From G963691885 sp963691885 (GTDB lineage: Bacteria > Pseudomonadota > Alphaproteobacteria > UBA8366 > Aestuariispiraceae), in assembly GCA_963691885.1 (NCBI GenBank), contig OY829843.1:1426001-1490000 (forward strand): a stretch of DNA of 64,000 bases. Reading direction: 5' to 3'. The notes under the pieces are model-generated. The model was not told the DNA's origin. It made no database searches and was given only the letters and a program-made list of their open reading frames with translations. Positions 8,127 to 17,471 of the stretch are shown piece after piece. A program made the position numbers and the translations under genes. The stretch's first letter is position 1, and each line of letters begins with the position of its first letter.

Positions 8127-11100
8127 TCAGGTGACCAGATTGCGAAGCTCCCGGCTAACCACTGCCAACATGGCAAGGTCAATCTGCGGCATTTGCCCCA
8201 ACTCGTTCAACAGCATATCGGCACGATCAACCGCTTCCGAGCGCTCACCAATCCAAGCATCGAGGGCGCTCTTGCTGGCATCACCACCGGCCAGAACACG
8301 GCTTGCAATGTCGGTCTGCAGGCTCCAGAGATCGTCGATCATGGCGCCAAGCGCCAGACGATACCACTGGGTGTCTGCCGGGATCCTGTTGGCAGCGGAT
8401 CGCAACCAATCCAACCCAAAGCGACTGCCAATTTCCGAATAAACAATCCCGGTTTCTTTGACCGGCAAATTGGCCCCGGCCGCCAACCGGACAACATCAC
8501 TGGCTGACGAGAGAACCTTGAGCTGTCCCACCATGGTTGCCAGTTCTTCCGGAACCCCCTTTGCCTTGAACCGTTCTGAGCGACGATCAAGCGCTTTGAG
8601 GGAGACCGGCCCCAGAACTTCCTGAAGATTTTCGCGCAAAGTTTGAACGCCAGTTTGGTAGGTCTCAATATTCTTGCGGATATCAAGTGGATGGCTCTCG
8701 TTCCGCAGGAACCACTCCGTCAGCCGTTCCACCGTCCGTCCGGTCTCATTCAGCATGATGTATTGGGCCGACGAGCTTGCGATATTGTCCAGACCTTCGA
8801 TGGCCCGCCAGAGCGAACGCAGATCAAACACCTCGCGAACGATCGTATAGGCCCTGGCAATTTCCGACTCTGACATGCCGGTGCGCAGTTTCATTTCATG
8901 GACAAAACTGGGACCCGTCCGGTTGATCATCGAATTGGTTACCGAGGTGGCAATAATCTCACGCCGCAGGCGATGATTGGCAATCGACGGTCCGTATTTC
9001 TCATTCAAAACTACCGGGAAATACCGGATCAGATCTTCTGTCAGAACAGGGTCGTCGGGCAGGTCGCTATCCAGCAATTCCTGATAGGTAAGGTTCTTGG
9101 AATAGGCGAGCAGCACGGAAAGTTCTGGCCGTGTTAAGCCACGGCGGCTCTGCAACCGCTCCGCTATCTCTTCATCATCGGGCAAAAACTCTAGCGCGCG
9201 GTTCAGATGTCCGCCCCGTTCCATCGCACGGATCGTGCGTTGGTGTCTGTCCAGCCGTTCGACGGCACCAGCCTCGGTCACGCTGATTGACTGTGTTTGT
9301 TGATAGTTGTCGCGCAAGACAAGGGCGGCAACTTCATCGGTCATGGCCTCCAACAGCGTATTGCGTTGCTTCTCGGTCATGTCACCGCGTGCAACCACAT
9401 CGCCCAACAGGATCTTGATATTCACCTCATGGTCCGAACAATCGACACCGGCCGAGTTGTCAATCGCATCCGTATTACAACGCCCGCCAGCTTCGGCGAA
9501 TTCAATGCGACCACGCTGGGTGATGCCCAGATTAGCACCCTCACCAAGCACCTTGCAGTTCAGTTCATCCCCGTTCACACGGATTGCGTCATTGGCCCGA
9601 TCCCCGACCTCTGCATGACTTTCATCCGTGTGCTTTACATAGGTTCCGATGCCACCAAACCACAGCAGATCTATCTGGGCCTTCAACAGCGCCTTGATCA
9701 GGGTCGTTGGGGGAACAGAGCTCTCGGTCAAGCCTGTGAGTTTCTTGATCTCCGGCGTCAGATCGATTGACTTGGCGGATCGTTCAAAAATTCCACCACC
9801 TTTGGAAAGAAGGGATTGATCATAATCACCCCAACCCTTCACCTCATCAAACAGCCGTTTGCGTTCAACAAAGGTTTTTGCTGAATCCGGGTTCGGATCG
9901 ACAAAGATGTGCAAATGGTTGAATGCCGCAACCAACCGGATATGTTCGGACAGTAACATTCCGTTTCCGAAAACATCACCCGCCATATCCCCCACACCGA
10001 TCGCCGTAAAATCGGTGGTCTGTGTGTTGTGGTCCATCTCCCTGAAATGCCGTTTGACGGATTCCCATCCGCCACGCGCCGTAATGCCCATCTTCTTGTG
10101 GTCATATCCGGCAGAGCCACCAGACGCGAAGGCATCATCGAGCCAGAATCCATAATCCTGGGAAACAGAGTTTGCGTAGTCAGAAAATGTGGCAGTGCCC
10201 TTGTCAGCCGCCACGACAAGATAGGGGTCATCAGCATCTTTCCTGACGACATTTTCAGGCGCAACGAGGCCGTCCGCTGTCAGATTGTCGGTGACGTCCA
10301 AAAGACTAGCGATGAAAAGTTTATAGCAGGCGACCCCCTCTTCCATGAAGGCCTGTCGATCGCTCATGGGCTGGGCTTTCTTCAGGACGAAACCACCCTT
10401 TGAACCAACAGGAACAATCACCGCGTTCTTCACTTGCTGCGCTTTCACAAGACCCAGCACCTCGGTCCGGAAATCTTCCCGCCGGTCTGACCAGCGGAGG
10501 CCACCACGTGCGACAAGGCCAAAGCGCAGATGAACCGCCTCAAATCGCGGCGAATAGACATAGATCTCGCGAAGCGGGGCCGGTTCCGGTAGCTCGTCAA
10601 TATTGCGGGTGTCGAATTTCAGGGCGAGTGCCGGCTTGTCACTGCCATCCGCATTGCGCTTATAGAAATTCGTCCGCAACGTACTTTCAACCATATTCAG
10701 GAAACGGCGCAGAATGCGATCTTCGTCAAGATTGCTGACCAGATCCAACGCCTCTTCAATCGCTGCACGACAATCCTTTTCACCGGATTCCCGATCCCCT
10801 TCATAGGACGGATCAAATCGGATGATAAACAACTCTGCCAGTTTGCTGGCGATATCCGGATTCCGGGCCAGGGTCTGTTGCATGTAATCCTGAGAAAATG
10901 GAATAGATGCCTGACGCAGGTACTTTGAATACGCACGCAGGATCACGACATCGCGCCAGTCCAACCCTGCGGTCAGAACCAGTTGATTGAAACCGTCGCT
11001 GTCCAGTGCACCGGACCAGACCTGTATGAAGCAGGCATGGAAAGAATCACGAACCTTGGTATGGTCGACCGCGCGTCCGTCCAGTGTCTCAATGGCAAAA

Positions 11101-12968
11101 TCATGAATAAAGACCCGTTTGTGGGTCCCCTCAACGGTTAGAGGGTCAGGCACAATTTCAAACGGTGCCTCTTCCATGACTTTGACGCCCATATTTTCCA
11201 TCATGGGCATCACAGTCGACAGGACGACCGGACCGCCCAGGTGATAAAGCTTGAAACGCAATTGATGGGGTTCGGCCTCCAGTGGGTGATAGAGGCTGAC
11301 CCGGATCTGGCCATCCCGCAACGCGCCCTCAATCTGCTCGAGGTCAAACAGAGCGCTCTGGACGTTAAAGCTTTCCCGATAAGATGTCGGGAAGGCCCCG
11401 GCATATTTCCGCAGCAGGCGAAGACCTTTCTCTTCACCCGAGGCCTCGATCAGGGCCTGACGCAGTTTGTCCGCCCAGGTCCGGCCCGCCTCAATCAGGC
11501 GCATTTCAATTTCACGCCGATCCAGATCGGGAACTTCTCCCGCCGTCGTGCGAATGATGAAATGAACCCGGGTCAGGCTTTCGTCGGTCATATAGGTCGT
11601 ATAGGCCGCGATACCCCCATTGCAGCTTGCCGCCAGGATCTCGCCCAACCGTTGTCGCAAATCAGATGAGAAACGATCGCGGGGCACATAGAGAAGCGCG
11701 GAGATATAGCGCTGAAAGGGATCCGCGCGCAGGAAGACGGCTATTTTCTGGCGTTCCTGTAGATACAGGATGCCCGACGAAATTTCAGACAAGAGGGGCA
11801 CGTCGATCTGGAACAACTCGTCGCGTGGATAAGTTTCCAGAATATGGGTCAAGGCTTTCCCGCTATGGGAGCTGTTTTCAAAACCGGAGCGCTCAAAGAC
11901 TTCCTCAACCTTGGACCGGAGCAGGGGTATCTCCCGCGGGCTTTGGTTGTAGGCAACACTCGTCAAAAGGCCGATAAACAGATACTCGCCAATCGGTTTT
12001 CCCTTGGCGTCAAAACACTTGATGCCGATCGTGTCCATATGGACGCGGCGGTGCACGGTGGAGCGGCGGTTCGCCTTCATGACGCGGACCGGGTCGGTGT
12101 TCTTCAGGGCGGCCTGAACCTCCGCCGGCATCTCGGAAAGGGCATGCAATTCGTCAAACACTTTGCGTCCGGGGTCACGCAGAATGCCCAGACCACTCGC
12201 CTCATCAACAATCAGCTTGGCATTTTTGCCGGTCCCGGAATAAGCAACCTCCCGGAAACCCATGAAGGTGAAATGATCATCATGGAGCCATTGAACAAAG
12301 TCGGAGGCCTCTGTTGCCACGGCGTCCGACAAGTGAGGGGGCGGGTTTTCGCGCATGATCTCAACGATGGATTGCGCCTTGTCACGCATATCCCGCCAAT
12401 CCTCCACCGCCAGGCGTACATCCCCCAGAACGGCACGCAAGCTGCCCTCTATTGCCGCCATCACATGGCCGGAGCTCTGCTCATCCACCTCAACATGCAT
12501 GAAACTTTCATCCGGCAACCCTTCCGGACGGTCATTCGACAAGGGAAAATCAATGGCATTGCCGTCATCATCCCGACCAACGCCATAGACCGGGTGGATA
12601 ACCAGATGCACAGTCAGGTTCTGACGCGCCAGATCCATGGTCACGGAATCGACCAGGAACGGCATGTCGTCATTGATGATTTCGATGATGGTGTGGGTCG
12701 AATGCCAGCCGTTTTTTTCGTAACGCGGGTTATAGACCCGGACCTTCACCTCGCCCGGCTGGCGTTCCGCCCCGAACGTCCAAAGAGACAGAGCCGCACC
12801 ATAAAGATCTTCAGGTTCCTGACCCAGCATGTCGGCGGTCGAAACATGGCGATAATAATGCGCGATGAAGTTATGGGCACACAGGGCCTTGTCACCCTTC
12901 ATGCGCTGATCAACCAACGCATAGACCTGCTTTAACAAGTCCTGTTTCATTGTGTCTTGCTGCGCCAT
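8127..12968 (-). CDS. NAD-specific glutamate dehydrogenase, large (GDH-180 type)
   Basis: About 1613 residues, the length of the 180-kDa class of NAD-dependent glutamate dehydrogenases found in proteobacteria and actinobacteria. It oxidises glutamate to 2-oxoglutarate and ammonia in the cytoplasm. N-terminal regulatory ACT-like regions precede a central catalytic domain with RGGLRWSDRREDFRTE and VPVGSKGGFVLKKA (substrate-binding lysine in SKGG); the Rossmann half contains AIGVGDMAGDVFGNGMLLS and GEGANLGITQRGRIEFA. I start it at ATG 12968 (MAQQDTMKQDLL) rather than the longer frame to 13025, because family members begin just before this helix. It is the first of three leftward genes with kynU and the hydrolase. 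Confidence 0.95.
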   Translation of the reverse strand: MAQQDTMKQDLLKQVYALVDQRMKGDKALCAHNFIAHYYRHVSTADMLGQEPEDLYGAALSLWTFGAERQPGEVKVRVYNPRYEKNGWHSTHTIIEIINDDMPFLVDSVTMDLARQNLTVHLVIHPVYGVGRDDDGNAIDFPLSNDRPEGLPDESFMHVEVDEQSSGHVMAAIEGSLRAVLGDVRLAVEDWRDMRDKAQSIVEIMRENPPPHLSDAVATEASDFVQWLHDDHFTFMGFREVAYSGTGKNAKLIVDEASGLGILRDPGRKVFDELHALSEMPAEVQAALKNTDPVRVMKANRRSTVHRRVHMDTIGIKCFDAKGKPIGEYLFIGLLTSVAYNQSPREIPLLRSKVEEVFERSGFENSSHSGKALTHILETYPRDELFQIDVPLLSEISSGILYLQERQKIAVFLRADPFQRYISALLYVPRDRFSSDLRQRLGEILAASCNGGIAAYTTYMTDESLTRVHFIIRTTAGEVPDLDRREIEMRLIEAGRTWADKLRQALIEASGEEKGLRLLRKYAGAFPTSYRESFNVQSALFDLEQIEGALRDGQIRVSLYHPLEAEPHQLRFKLYHLGGPVVLSTVMPMMENMGVKVMEEAPFEIVPDPLTVEGTHKRVFIHDFAIETLDGRAVDHTKVRDSFHACFIQVWSGALDSDGFNQLVLTAGLDWRDVVILRAYSKYLRQASIPFSQDYMQQTLARNPDIASKLAELFIIRFDPSYEGDRESGEKDCRAAIEEALDLVSNLDEDRILRRFLNMVESTLRTNFYKRNADGSDKPALALKFDTRNIDELPEPAPLREIYVYSPRFEAVHLRFGLVARGGLRWSDRREDFRTEVLGLVKAQQVKNAVIVPVGSKGGFVLKKAQPMSDRQAFMEEGVACYKLFIASLLDVTDNLTADGLVAPENVVRKDADDPYLVVAADKGTATFSDYANSVSQDYGFWLDDAFASGGSAGYDHKKMGITARGGWESVKRHFREMDHNTQTTDFTAIGVGDMAGDVFGNGMLLSEHIRLVAAFNHLHIFVDPNPDSAKTFVERKRLFDEVKGWGDYDQSLLSKGGGIFERSAKSIDLTPEIKKLTGLTESSVPPTTLIKALLKAQIDLLWFGGIGTYVKHTDESHAEVGDRANDAIRVNGDELNCKVLGEGANLGITQRGRIEFAEAGGRCNTDAIDNSAGVDCSDHEVNIKILLGDVVARGDMTEKQRNTLLEAMTDEVAALVLRDNYQQTQSISVTEAGAVERLDRHQRTIRAMERGGHLNRALEFLPDDEEIAERLQSRRGLTRPELSVLLAYSKNLTYQELLDSDLPDDPVLTEDLIRYFPVVLNEKYGPSIANHRLRREIIATSVTNSMINRTGPSFVHEMKLRTGMSESEIARAYTIVREVFDLRSLWRAIEGLDNIASSSAQYIMLNETGRTVERLTEWFLRNESHPLDIRKNIETYQTGVQTLRENLQEVLGPVSLKALDRRSERFKAKGVPEELATMVGQLKVLSSASDVVRLAAGANLPVKETGIVYSEIGSRFGLDWLRSAANRIPADTQWYRLALGAMIDDLWSLQTDIASRVLAGGDASKSALDAWIGERSEAVDRADMLLNELGQMPQIDLAMLAVVSRELRNLVT

Positions 12969-13169
12969 CACCCTGATCCCCCGGAAGTTGCCGTGCTTTT
13001 GTATGCCTGACGGTTTAGCAGGCAATTATTGTCAATTTTTTGAAGATTAGCGCCTTTTTTCAAAAGGACAAAGGATCGTGTTCCAACCAAGCAGTTTTGG
13101 TTGAAAGACAGACAAATGACGAAAATTCAATATGTTGGTGAAACCCAGTCGATCGGATCACAAATTGGA

Positions 13170-13577
13170 TCAGTCGCGCGCCGGCAGCTCTTCAATCGGG
13201 CCACCTGCCTCAGCCCAGCCCGAGAAGCCTTCTTTAATGTGGGCAGCATTATCGAAACCCATCTGATTGAGCTGGGCCACCGTAAGCGCAGAACGCCAAC
13301 CCGACGCACAGTGAAAAACGAATTTCTTGTCCTCGCCAAATATCGGCTTGAAATAGGGGCTGTCGGGGTCAACCCAGAATTCCGCCATGCCGCGCGGACA
13401 GTGAAAACTGCCAGGTATCACCCCCGTGCGTTGCCGTTCGCGAATGTCCCGAAGATCGACAATTACAACACCATCATCATCCAGCAGCCTGACGGCGTCA
13501 GAGGCCGTCACCTCTTCGATTTGAGACCGGGCCTGAGCAACCAATTCTGAAACGGGGACTTTGAGTTTCTTGGTCAT
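13170..13577 (-). CDS. Rhodanese-like domain protein
   Basis: 135 residues with one rhodanese domain. The N-terminal half has VVIVDLRDIRERQRTGVIPG, and the active-site loop FHCASGWRSAL carries the catalytic Cys expected for sulfur transfer; the closing motif is EGFSGWAEAGGP. Single-domain cytoplasmic rhodaneses move sulfane sulfur between carriers, but the physiological partner cannot be read from this locus. AAAGGATC precedes the ATG at good distance. It lies 77 bases downstream of gpsA on the same strand, and about 200 bases upstream of the glutamate dehydrogenase start, so it probably forms its own or a gpsA-linked transcript. Confidence 0.9.
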   Translation of the reverse strand: MTKKLKVPVSELVAQARSQIEEVTASDAVRLLDDDGVVIVDLRDIRERQRTGVIPGSFHCPRGMAEFWVDPDSPYFKPIFGEDKKFVFHCASGWRSALTVAQLNQMGFDNAAHIKEGFSGWAEAGGPIEELPARD

Positions 13578-13654
13578 GATGCGGATCCTTTCAACACCGG
13601 CAGACGAACTGGTAATTATTCTATGATGGTGGGACAGACATTGCCATAACGGGT

Positions 13655-14722
13655 TTAGTCCGTTGGCGGATGCCCCTTCGCCGGATGATCCATCTTGAGA
13701 TTGAGTGAAACGGGCTCTGCCTTAAGCGGTCGCGTCATCAGGCCGGTCATGGTCTCCGGGATAGACGCGTTGTTATGCGTGATCTGACGGACCGCCTCGC
13801 TGATCGGCATTTCGACGCCGAGGCGACGCGCCAGATCGGTGACCGAAACCGCATTGGCGAAACCTTCGACCACGGATTTCCTGTTGGACAGCAGCGTTTC
13901 AACCGTCTTGCCCTGTCCCAGCCCCAGGCCAAAGGAGAAATTCCGGGATTGTTCCGAGGAACAGGTGAGCGTCAGGTCGCCCAACCCGGCCAAACCCGTC
14001 ACCGTGTCCCGGCGACCACCGAGCGCTTCAGAAAGGCGCTTGATTTCCTCCAACCCCCGGGTGATCAGCGCAGCGCGGGTATTCGATCCCAACCCCATGC
14101 CAAGCGCAATGCCACAGGCGATGGCCAGAACGTTCTTCACCGCACCCCCGATCTCAACACCGGTGACGTCGTCCGAAATATAGGGACGAAACGTTGGTGT
14201 GGTGAGCGCGAGGGCGATTTGCCCGGCAATACCACCTGAGTTGTCGCCACTGGAATCCGCCGAGGCAATCGTGACCGCTGACGGCATATTGGCGGCAACT
14301 TCGGCCGCAAATGTGGGACCGGAAAGAACAGCCAGATCCGCTTCAGGCAATTCTTCAGCGACGATATCCGCCATAAGTTTACCGCTTTCATGCTCGATGC
14401 CCTTCGCGCAAACAACACAGATTGTGCCGGCCTTAAGAAGAGATCGCAGTTGGGCACAAATGGCCCGCATCGCCTGAGACGGCACAACGATGAGAACCGC
14501 ATCCACACCGGCAACCGCATCGGCCATTATACTGGTAATCGCGATTGTATTGAGCAGGGGTTGATCTGGCAGATAGGCGGTGTTCAAACGGGATTGCTGC
14601 ATCGCGAGTGCCAGATCCGGATCGCGCGCCCAGAGCCGCACCTCACACCCCGCCCGATCAGCCGTAATGGCGAGCGCGGTACCCCAGGCCCCTGAACCGA
14701 TAACAGCGATCTTCTTTTTCAT
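13655..14722 (-). CDS. gpsA: Glycerol-3-phosphate dehydrogenase [NAD(P)+]
   Basis: About 355 residues. GpsA reduces dihydroxyacetone phosphate to sn-glycerol 3-phosphate for phospholipid synthesis in the cytoplasm. The N-terminal Rossmann motif is VIGSGAWGTALAI; the family blocks VCAKGIEHESG, GPTFAAEVA, and GGAVKNVLAIACGIALGMG with the catalytic lysine (VKN) are all present, and TGLAGLGDLTLTCSSEQSRN completes the C-terminal domain. I chose ATG 14722 (MKKKIAVIG), seven codons inside the longest frame, because the nucleotide-binding strand starts there. The gene is divergent from the DUF1007 gene and followed by the rhodanese gene. Confidence 0.95.
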   Translation of the reverse strand: MKKKIAVIGSGAWGTALAITADRAGCEVRLWARDPDLALAMQQSRLNTAYLPDQPLLNTIAITSIMADAVAGVDAVLIVVPSQAMRAICAQLRSLLKAGTICVVCAKGIEHESGKLMADIVAEELPEADLAVLSGPTFAAEVAANMPSAVTIASADSSGDNSGGIAGQIALALTTPTFRPYISDDVTGVEIGGAVKNVLAIACGIALGMGLGSNTRAALITRGLEEIKRLSEALGGRRDTVTGLAGLGDLTLTCSSEQSRNFSFGLGLGQGKTVETLLSNRKSVVEGFANAVSVTDLARRLGVEMPISEAVRQITHNNASIPETMTGLMTRPLKAEPVSLNLKMDHPAKGHPPTD

Positions 14723-14931
14723 GGTTAGAGGTCCCCATATCACCCATGACGCACGAGACAGGCCCGTTCAGGACTAGTGGCAATTTGACTGCAATTCAAG
14801 CGGACGGGGGGTAAACGGGTTTGTTGGCTGGAATATGTACACAACCTTCAAACCCTGATAACCGTTAGTCTTGAATTCTTCCTTTGCGGGACAACCTAGT
14901 ACGGTATCTGCATCGCTCCAGAGGGATATTG

Positions 14932-15606
14932 ATGTCATCTTGGCAAACACGTCCAAAAGCCGGTTTTTTTGCCGCCTGTTTGCTGGTCGTCTGGTCTCTG
15001 GTCTCTACGAGCCCCTACAGTTCGGCTCGGGCCCATCCCCACAGTTTCATTGATCTGAGCAGTAAAGTTATCTTTAACGACGCGGGTCAGATAACAGCTG
15101 TCCGGGTAAACTGGCTTTTTGATGTCTTCTACTCAACCTTCGTGATCGCCGATATCAATCAGGCCAATGAGGTGATGGAGGAGGCGCTCGATCAGCTCAC
15201 TAAAGAGAGCCTGATTGCCCTGAAAGACTACAGCTATTTTTCGGAAATCCTCGTTGACGGAAAACGGGTAGAATTAGCGGACCCAAGCGATGGGTCCATG
15301 TCCGTGACGGGCGACCAACTTCAGATGGCCTTTACGGTGAACCTCGCAAATCCCGTCGATCCTGTATCCACGACATTTGAATACGCGATTTATGATCCGA
15401 CCTATTACATTGAAATCCTGCATATCTCAGATGAGGTCATCTCCCTCGAAGGTGAGGGGTCAGAAGTCTGTTCGGCATCACGCCAAAAGCCAAATCCGGA
15501 CGCAGAAACGATCGGTTTCGCGGCAAGCCTGGGACAAAATGAAATCGGGCCAGACAATCTGGGGCAGATCTTTGCAGAAACCGTCACCGTGACGTGCGCG
15601 TCATGA
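14932..15606 (+). CDS. DUF1007 family exported protein
   Basis: About 224 residues of the DUF1007 family. An N-terminal hydrophobic signal (FFAACLLVVWSLVSTSP) ends before ARAHPHSFIDL, the conserved His-containing mature start of this family, which suggests a periplasmic metal-related protein. DUF1007 genes are regularly found beside NiCoT/RcnA-type nickel and cobalt transporters, as here, and probably assist metal transport; the molecular role is unknown. GAGGG at 14921-14925 sits six bases before ATG 14932, which I prefer over the longer TTG frame at 14884. The stop overlaps the next start (ATGA at 15603-15606). The central residues include four-fold repeated DI/DE-rich turns but no Cys motif. 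Confidence 0.85.
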   Translation: MSSWQTRPKAGFFAACLLVVWSLVSTSPYSSARAHPHSFIDLSSKVIFNDAGQITAVRVNWLFDVFYSTFVIADINQANEVMEEALDQLTKESLIALKDYSYFSEILVDGKRVELADPSDGSMSVTGDQLQMAFTVNLANPVDPVSTTFEYAIYDPTYYIEILHISDEVISLEGEGSEVCSASRQKPNPDAETIGFAASLGQNEIGPDNLGQIFAETVTVTCAS

Positions 15607-16607
15607 AAGAGGCCAAGTCAGGACTCTACGGCTGGATTGGCGTTGTCACTACGCTCGCGGTGATAGGGGCCGCCCTTTGGTACACAGCCGCGCAACCCGG
15701 GTCCTGGTACGACAGCACCCTGATCTATGTTTATGAAAAACAACGCGGTTTCACCCAGGCTTTTGGATCCGGCGTCAGCGCTGTGTCAAACGCAAGTGAT
15801 ATGGGCCCCCTGATTTCCCTGATCGGCCTCGGCTTTGCTTATGGGATTTTCCATGCCGTTGGGCCCGGCCATGGCAAGGCAATCATCACGGCCTACGCCG
15901 CCACGCATGAAACCAACATGAAGCGCGTAGCCGGCATTGCGTTTGCCTCTGCCCTTGTTCAAGGGATTACCGCAATTGTTGCGGTTCTTGGCATTGCATT
16001 TCTGGTTGAAGGCAGCCTGCGCCGCGCCGCACTGGCAGCAAATGACTATCTCGATCCGCTGAGTTACGCGGCAATCACCCTGGTCGGCGTGTATCTCGCC
16101 TGGCATGGCGCATCGCGGTTCTACCGCTCCATTCAGGCAGCCCGCCTAGCAGCCAGTCACACACAGAAACATGGTCATCATCACGACAATGATCACCAAC
16201 ATGATCACGGTGATGATGCATGCTGTGGTCACTCACACACACCTGACGTCAAACAGGTCGCGCAGGCTGATACACTTTGGAAGGCCGCTTTGGTTGCGGT
16301 CTCAGTCGGCTTGCGGCCTTGTTCCGGTGCCATACTTGTTCTGGTCCTGACCTTCAGTGTCGGCGTTCTTGGCAGCGGTGTCGCCGCCGTCATCGCCATG
16401 TCGCTTGGAACCGGAATAACGGTGGCAACAATCGCGCTTTCAGCACAGGGGATCCGCTGGCCTCTCACCCGCCTGCTGGAGAATGCCAATGCCCCGATGG
16501 TATCTATTGGGGCCGGCACCTCACTGCTCGGTGGTGGCATTATCATAGCGGTTGGCGCAGGTTTGTTGCAGGCCAGCCTGAGTACCGCGGCGCACCCCCT
16601 CTTTTAG
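15603..16607 (+). CDS. NiCoT/RcnA-type nickel-cobalt transporter
   Basis: About 334 residues, six or so membrane segments. GFAYGIFHAVGPGHGKAII is the signature histidine-rich segment of the NiCoT and RcnA families (HAxGPGHGK). Between the two membrane halves lies a long His loop (HGHHHDNDHQHDHG, then CCGHSH), typical of RcnA-type exporters that bind Ni or Co. The second half has VSVGLRPCSGAILVLV. It is translationally coupled to DUF1007 (ATGA). The gene ends in TAG, and the downstream DJ-1 gene is in the same frame with only 11 codons between. Direction of transport, export or uptake, cannot be fixed from sequence; the His loop favours export. Confidence 0.88.
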   Translation: MKEAKSGLYGWIGVVTTLAVIGAALWYTAAQPGSWYDSTLIYVYEKQRGFTQAFGSGVSAVSNASDMGPLISLIGLGFAYGIFHAVGPGHGKAIITAYAATHETNMKRVAGIAFASALVQGITAIVAVLGIAFLVEGSLRRAALAANDYLDPLSYAAITLVGVYLAWHGASRFYRSIQAARLAASHTQKHGHHHDNDHQHDHGDDACCGHSHTPDVKQVAQADTLWKAALVAVSVGLRPCSGAILVLVLTFSVGVLGSGVAAVIAMSLGTGITVATIALSAQGIRWPLTRLLENANAPMVSIGAGTSLLGGGIIIAVGAGLLQASLSTAAHPLF

Positions 16608-16640
16608 TCATTCACAGGTCTATTGCAGAGGAGAGATCCC

Positions 16641-17267
16641 ATTCGTTACGCCATTCTGATCTATCCGGATGTAGAACCGATCGATATCGGCGCGACCTTT
16701 GGCGTTCTGTCCATGGCCAAACGCATAGCGCCGGATATTGAGATGTTTGGCGTCGCTAAAACAGCAGGCCCCCTCGTTTGCGCGAATGGACTTCAGGTGA
16801 TCGCCGATTACAGTTTTTCTTCCGCACCCGATACGGACGAACTCATCGTGACCGGCGGCCCCGGCTGGCAGGCAGCAAGCCAGGACCCGGAGACGCTTGC
16901 CTATATTCGTCGTTTCAATGACCGGGCCGACTCACGACTGTCTTCCATTTGTACAGGGGCGATGATCCTTAACGCAGCTGGCATTCTGGATGGACAAGCG
17001 GTTACAACGAAATCTGAAGTTTTCGATGGCGAGACCGCGCCGCTCTCTCTATTGGAAGCCGCGGGGGCCAATGTGGTTTCGTCCAGTATCGTTGAATCGG
17101 GACGCTACCTGACCAGCGGTGGGGTAACCTTGGGGATCGATGCAATATTTCACATTCTTGGCCGCAATCATGGTCAAGATTGCGCCGACGAGGTCGCTAG
17201 GGTGATGGAATACGACCGCGCACTTTCAGCAAATCAGACGGCTAAACCAAGTCTGTTTCGAACCTGA
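16641..17267 (+). CDS. DJ-1/PfpI family protein, possible ATT start
   Basis: About 208 residues of the DJ-1/PfpI class I glutamine-amidotransferase-like superfamily. YAILIYPDVEPIDIGATFGV holds the conserved acidic residue, TGGPGW is the oxyanion loop, and SICTGAMILNAAG carries the nucleophile-elbow Cys, as in the isocyanide hydratase and GlxA N-terminal group; no AraC domain follows. Start choice is unusual. The only in-frame conventional candidate is TTG 16623, which has no ribosome binding site ahead of it. ATT 16641 has AGAGGAG (16627-16633) at ideal distance and starts exactly at the first beta-strand, so I favour ATT. The product likely acts in the cytoplasm; substrate unknown. Confidence 0.75.
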   Translation: MRYAILIYPDVEPIDIGATFGVLSMAKRIAPDIEMFGVAKTAGPLVCANGLQVIADYSFSSAPDTDELIVTGGPGWQAASQDPETLAYIRRFNDRADSRLSSICTGAMILNAAGILDGQAVTTKSEVFDGETAPLSLLEAAGANVVSSSIVESGRYLTSGGVTLGIDAIFHILGRNHGQDCADEVARVMEYDRALSANQTAKPSLFRT

Positions 17268-17471
17268 CCAACCCAATATTTCCCATATTTTGGAGTGCTT
17301 TATTGCCTGGCCCCGTGCAGGCGAAAAGAATCGATTTGTTGAACTTTAAGTTTTTAAAATTTGAATCAGAATGGTGCAGTGTCCTTTCTCTGAAGTTAAG
17401 CAGTATCTGTAAAAACATAAAGAAACACGGGTTTGAACAATGTTCTGATCTGATTTTGGGGAGAAACAAAG

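Noticed and set aside
13053..13103. Two short hairpins between the rhodanese and glutamate dehydrogenase genes (CCTTTT/AAAAGG and CAACCAA/TTGGTTG)
   Set aside because: Stems are short and AT rich with no T-run after them, so I do not call them terminators.
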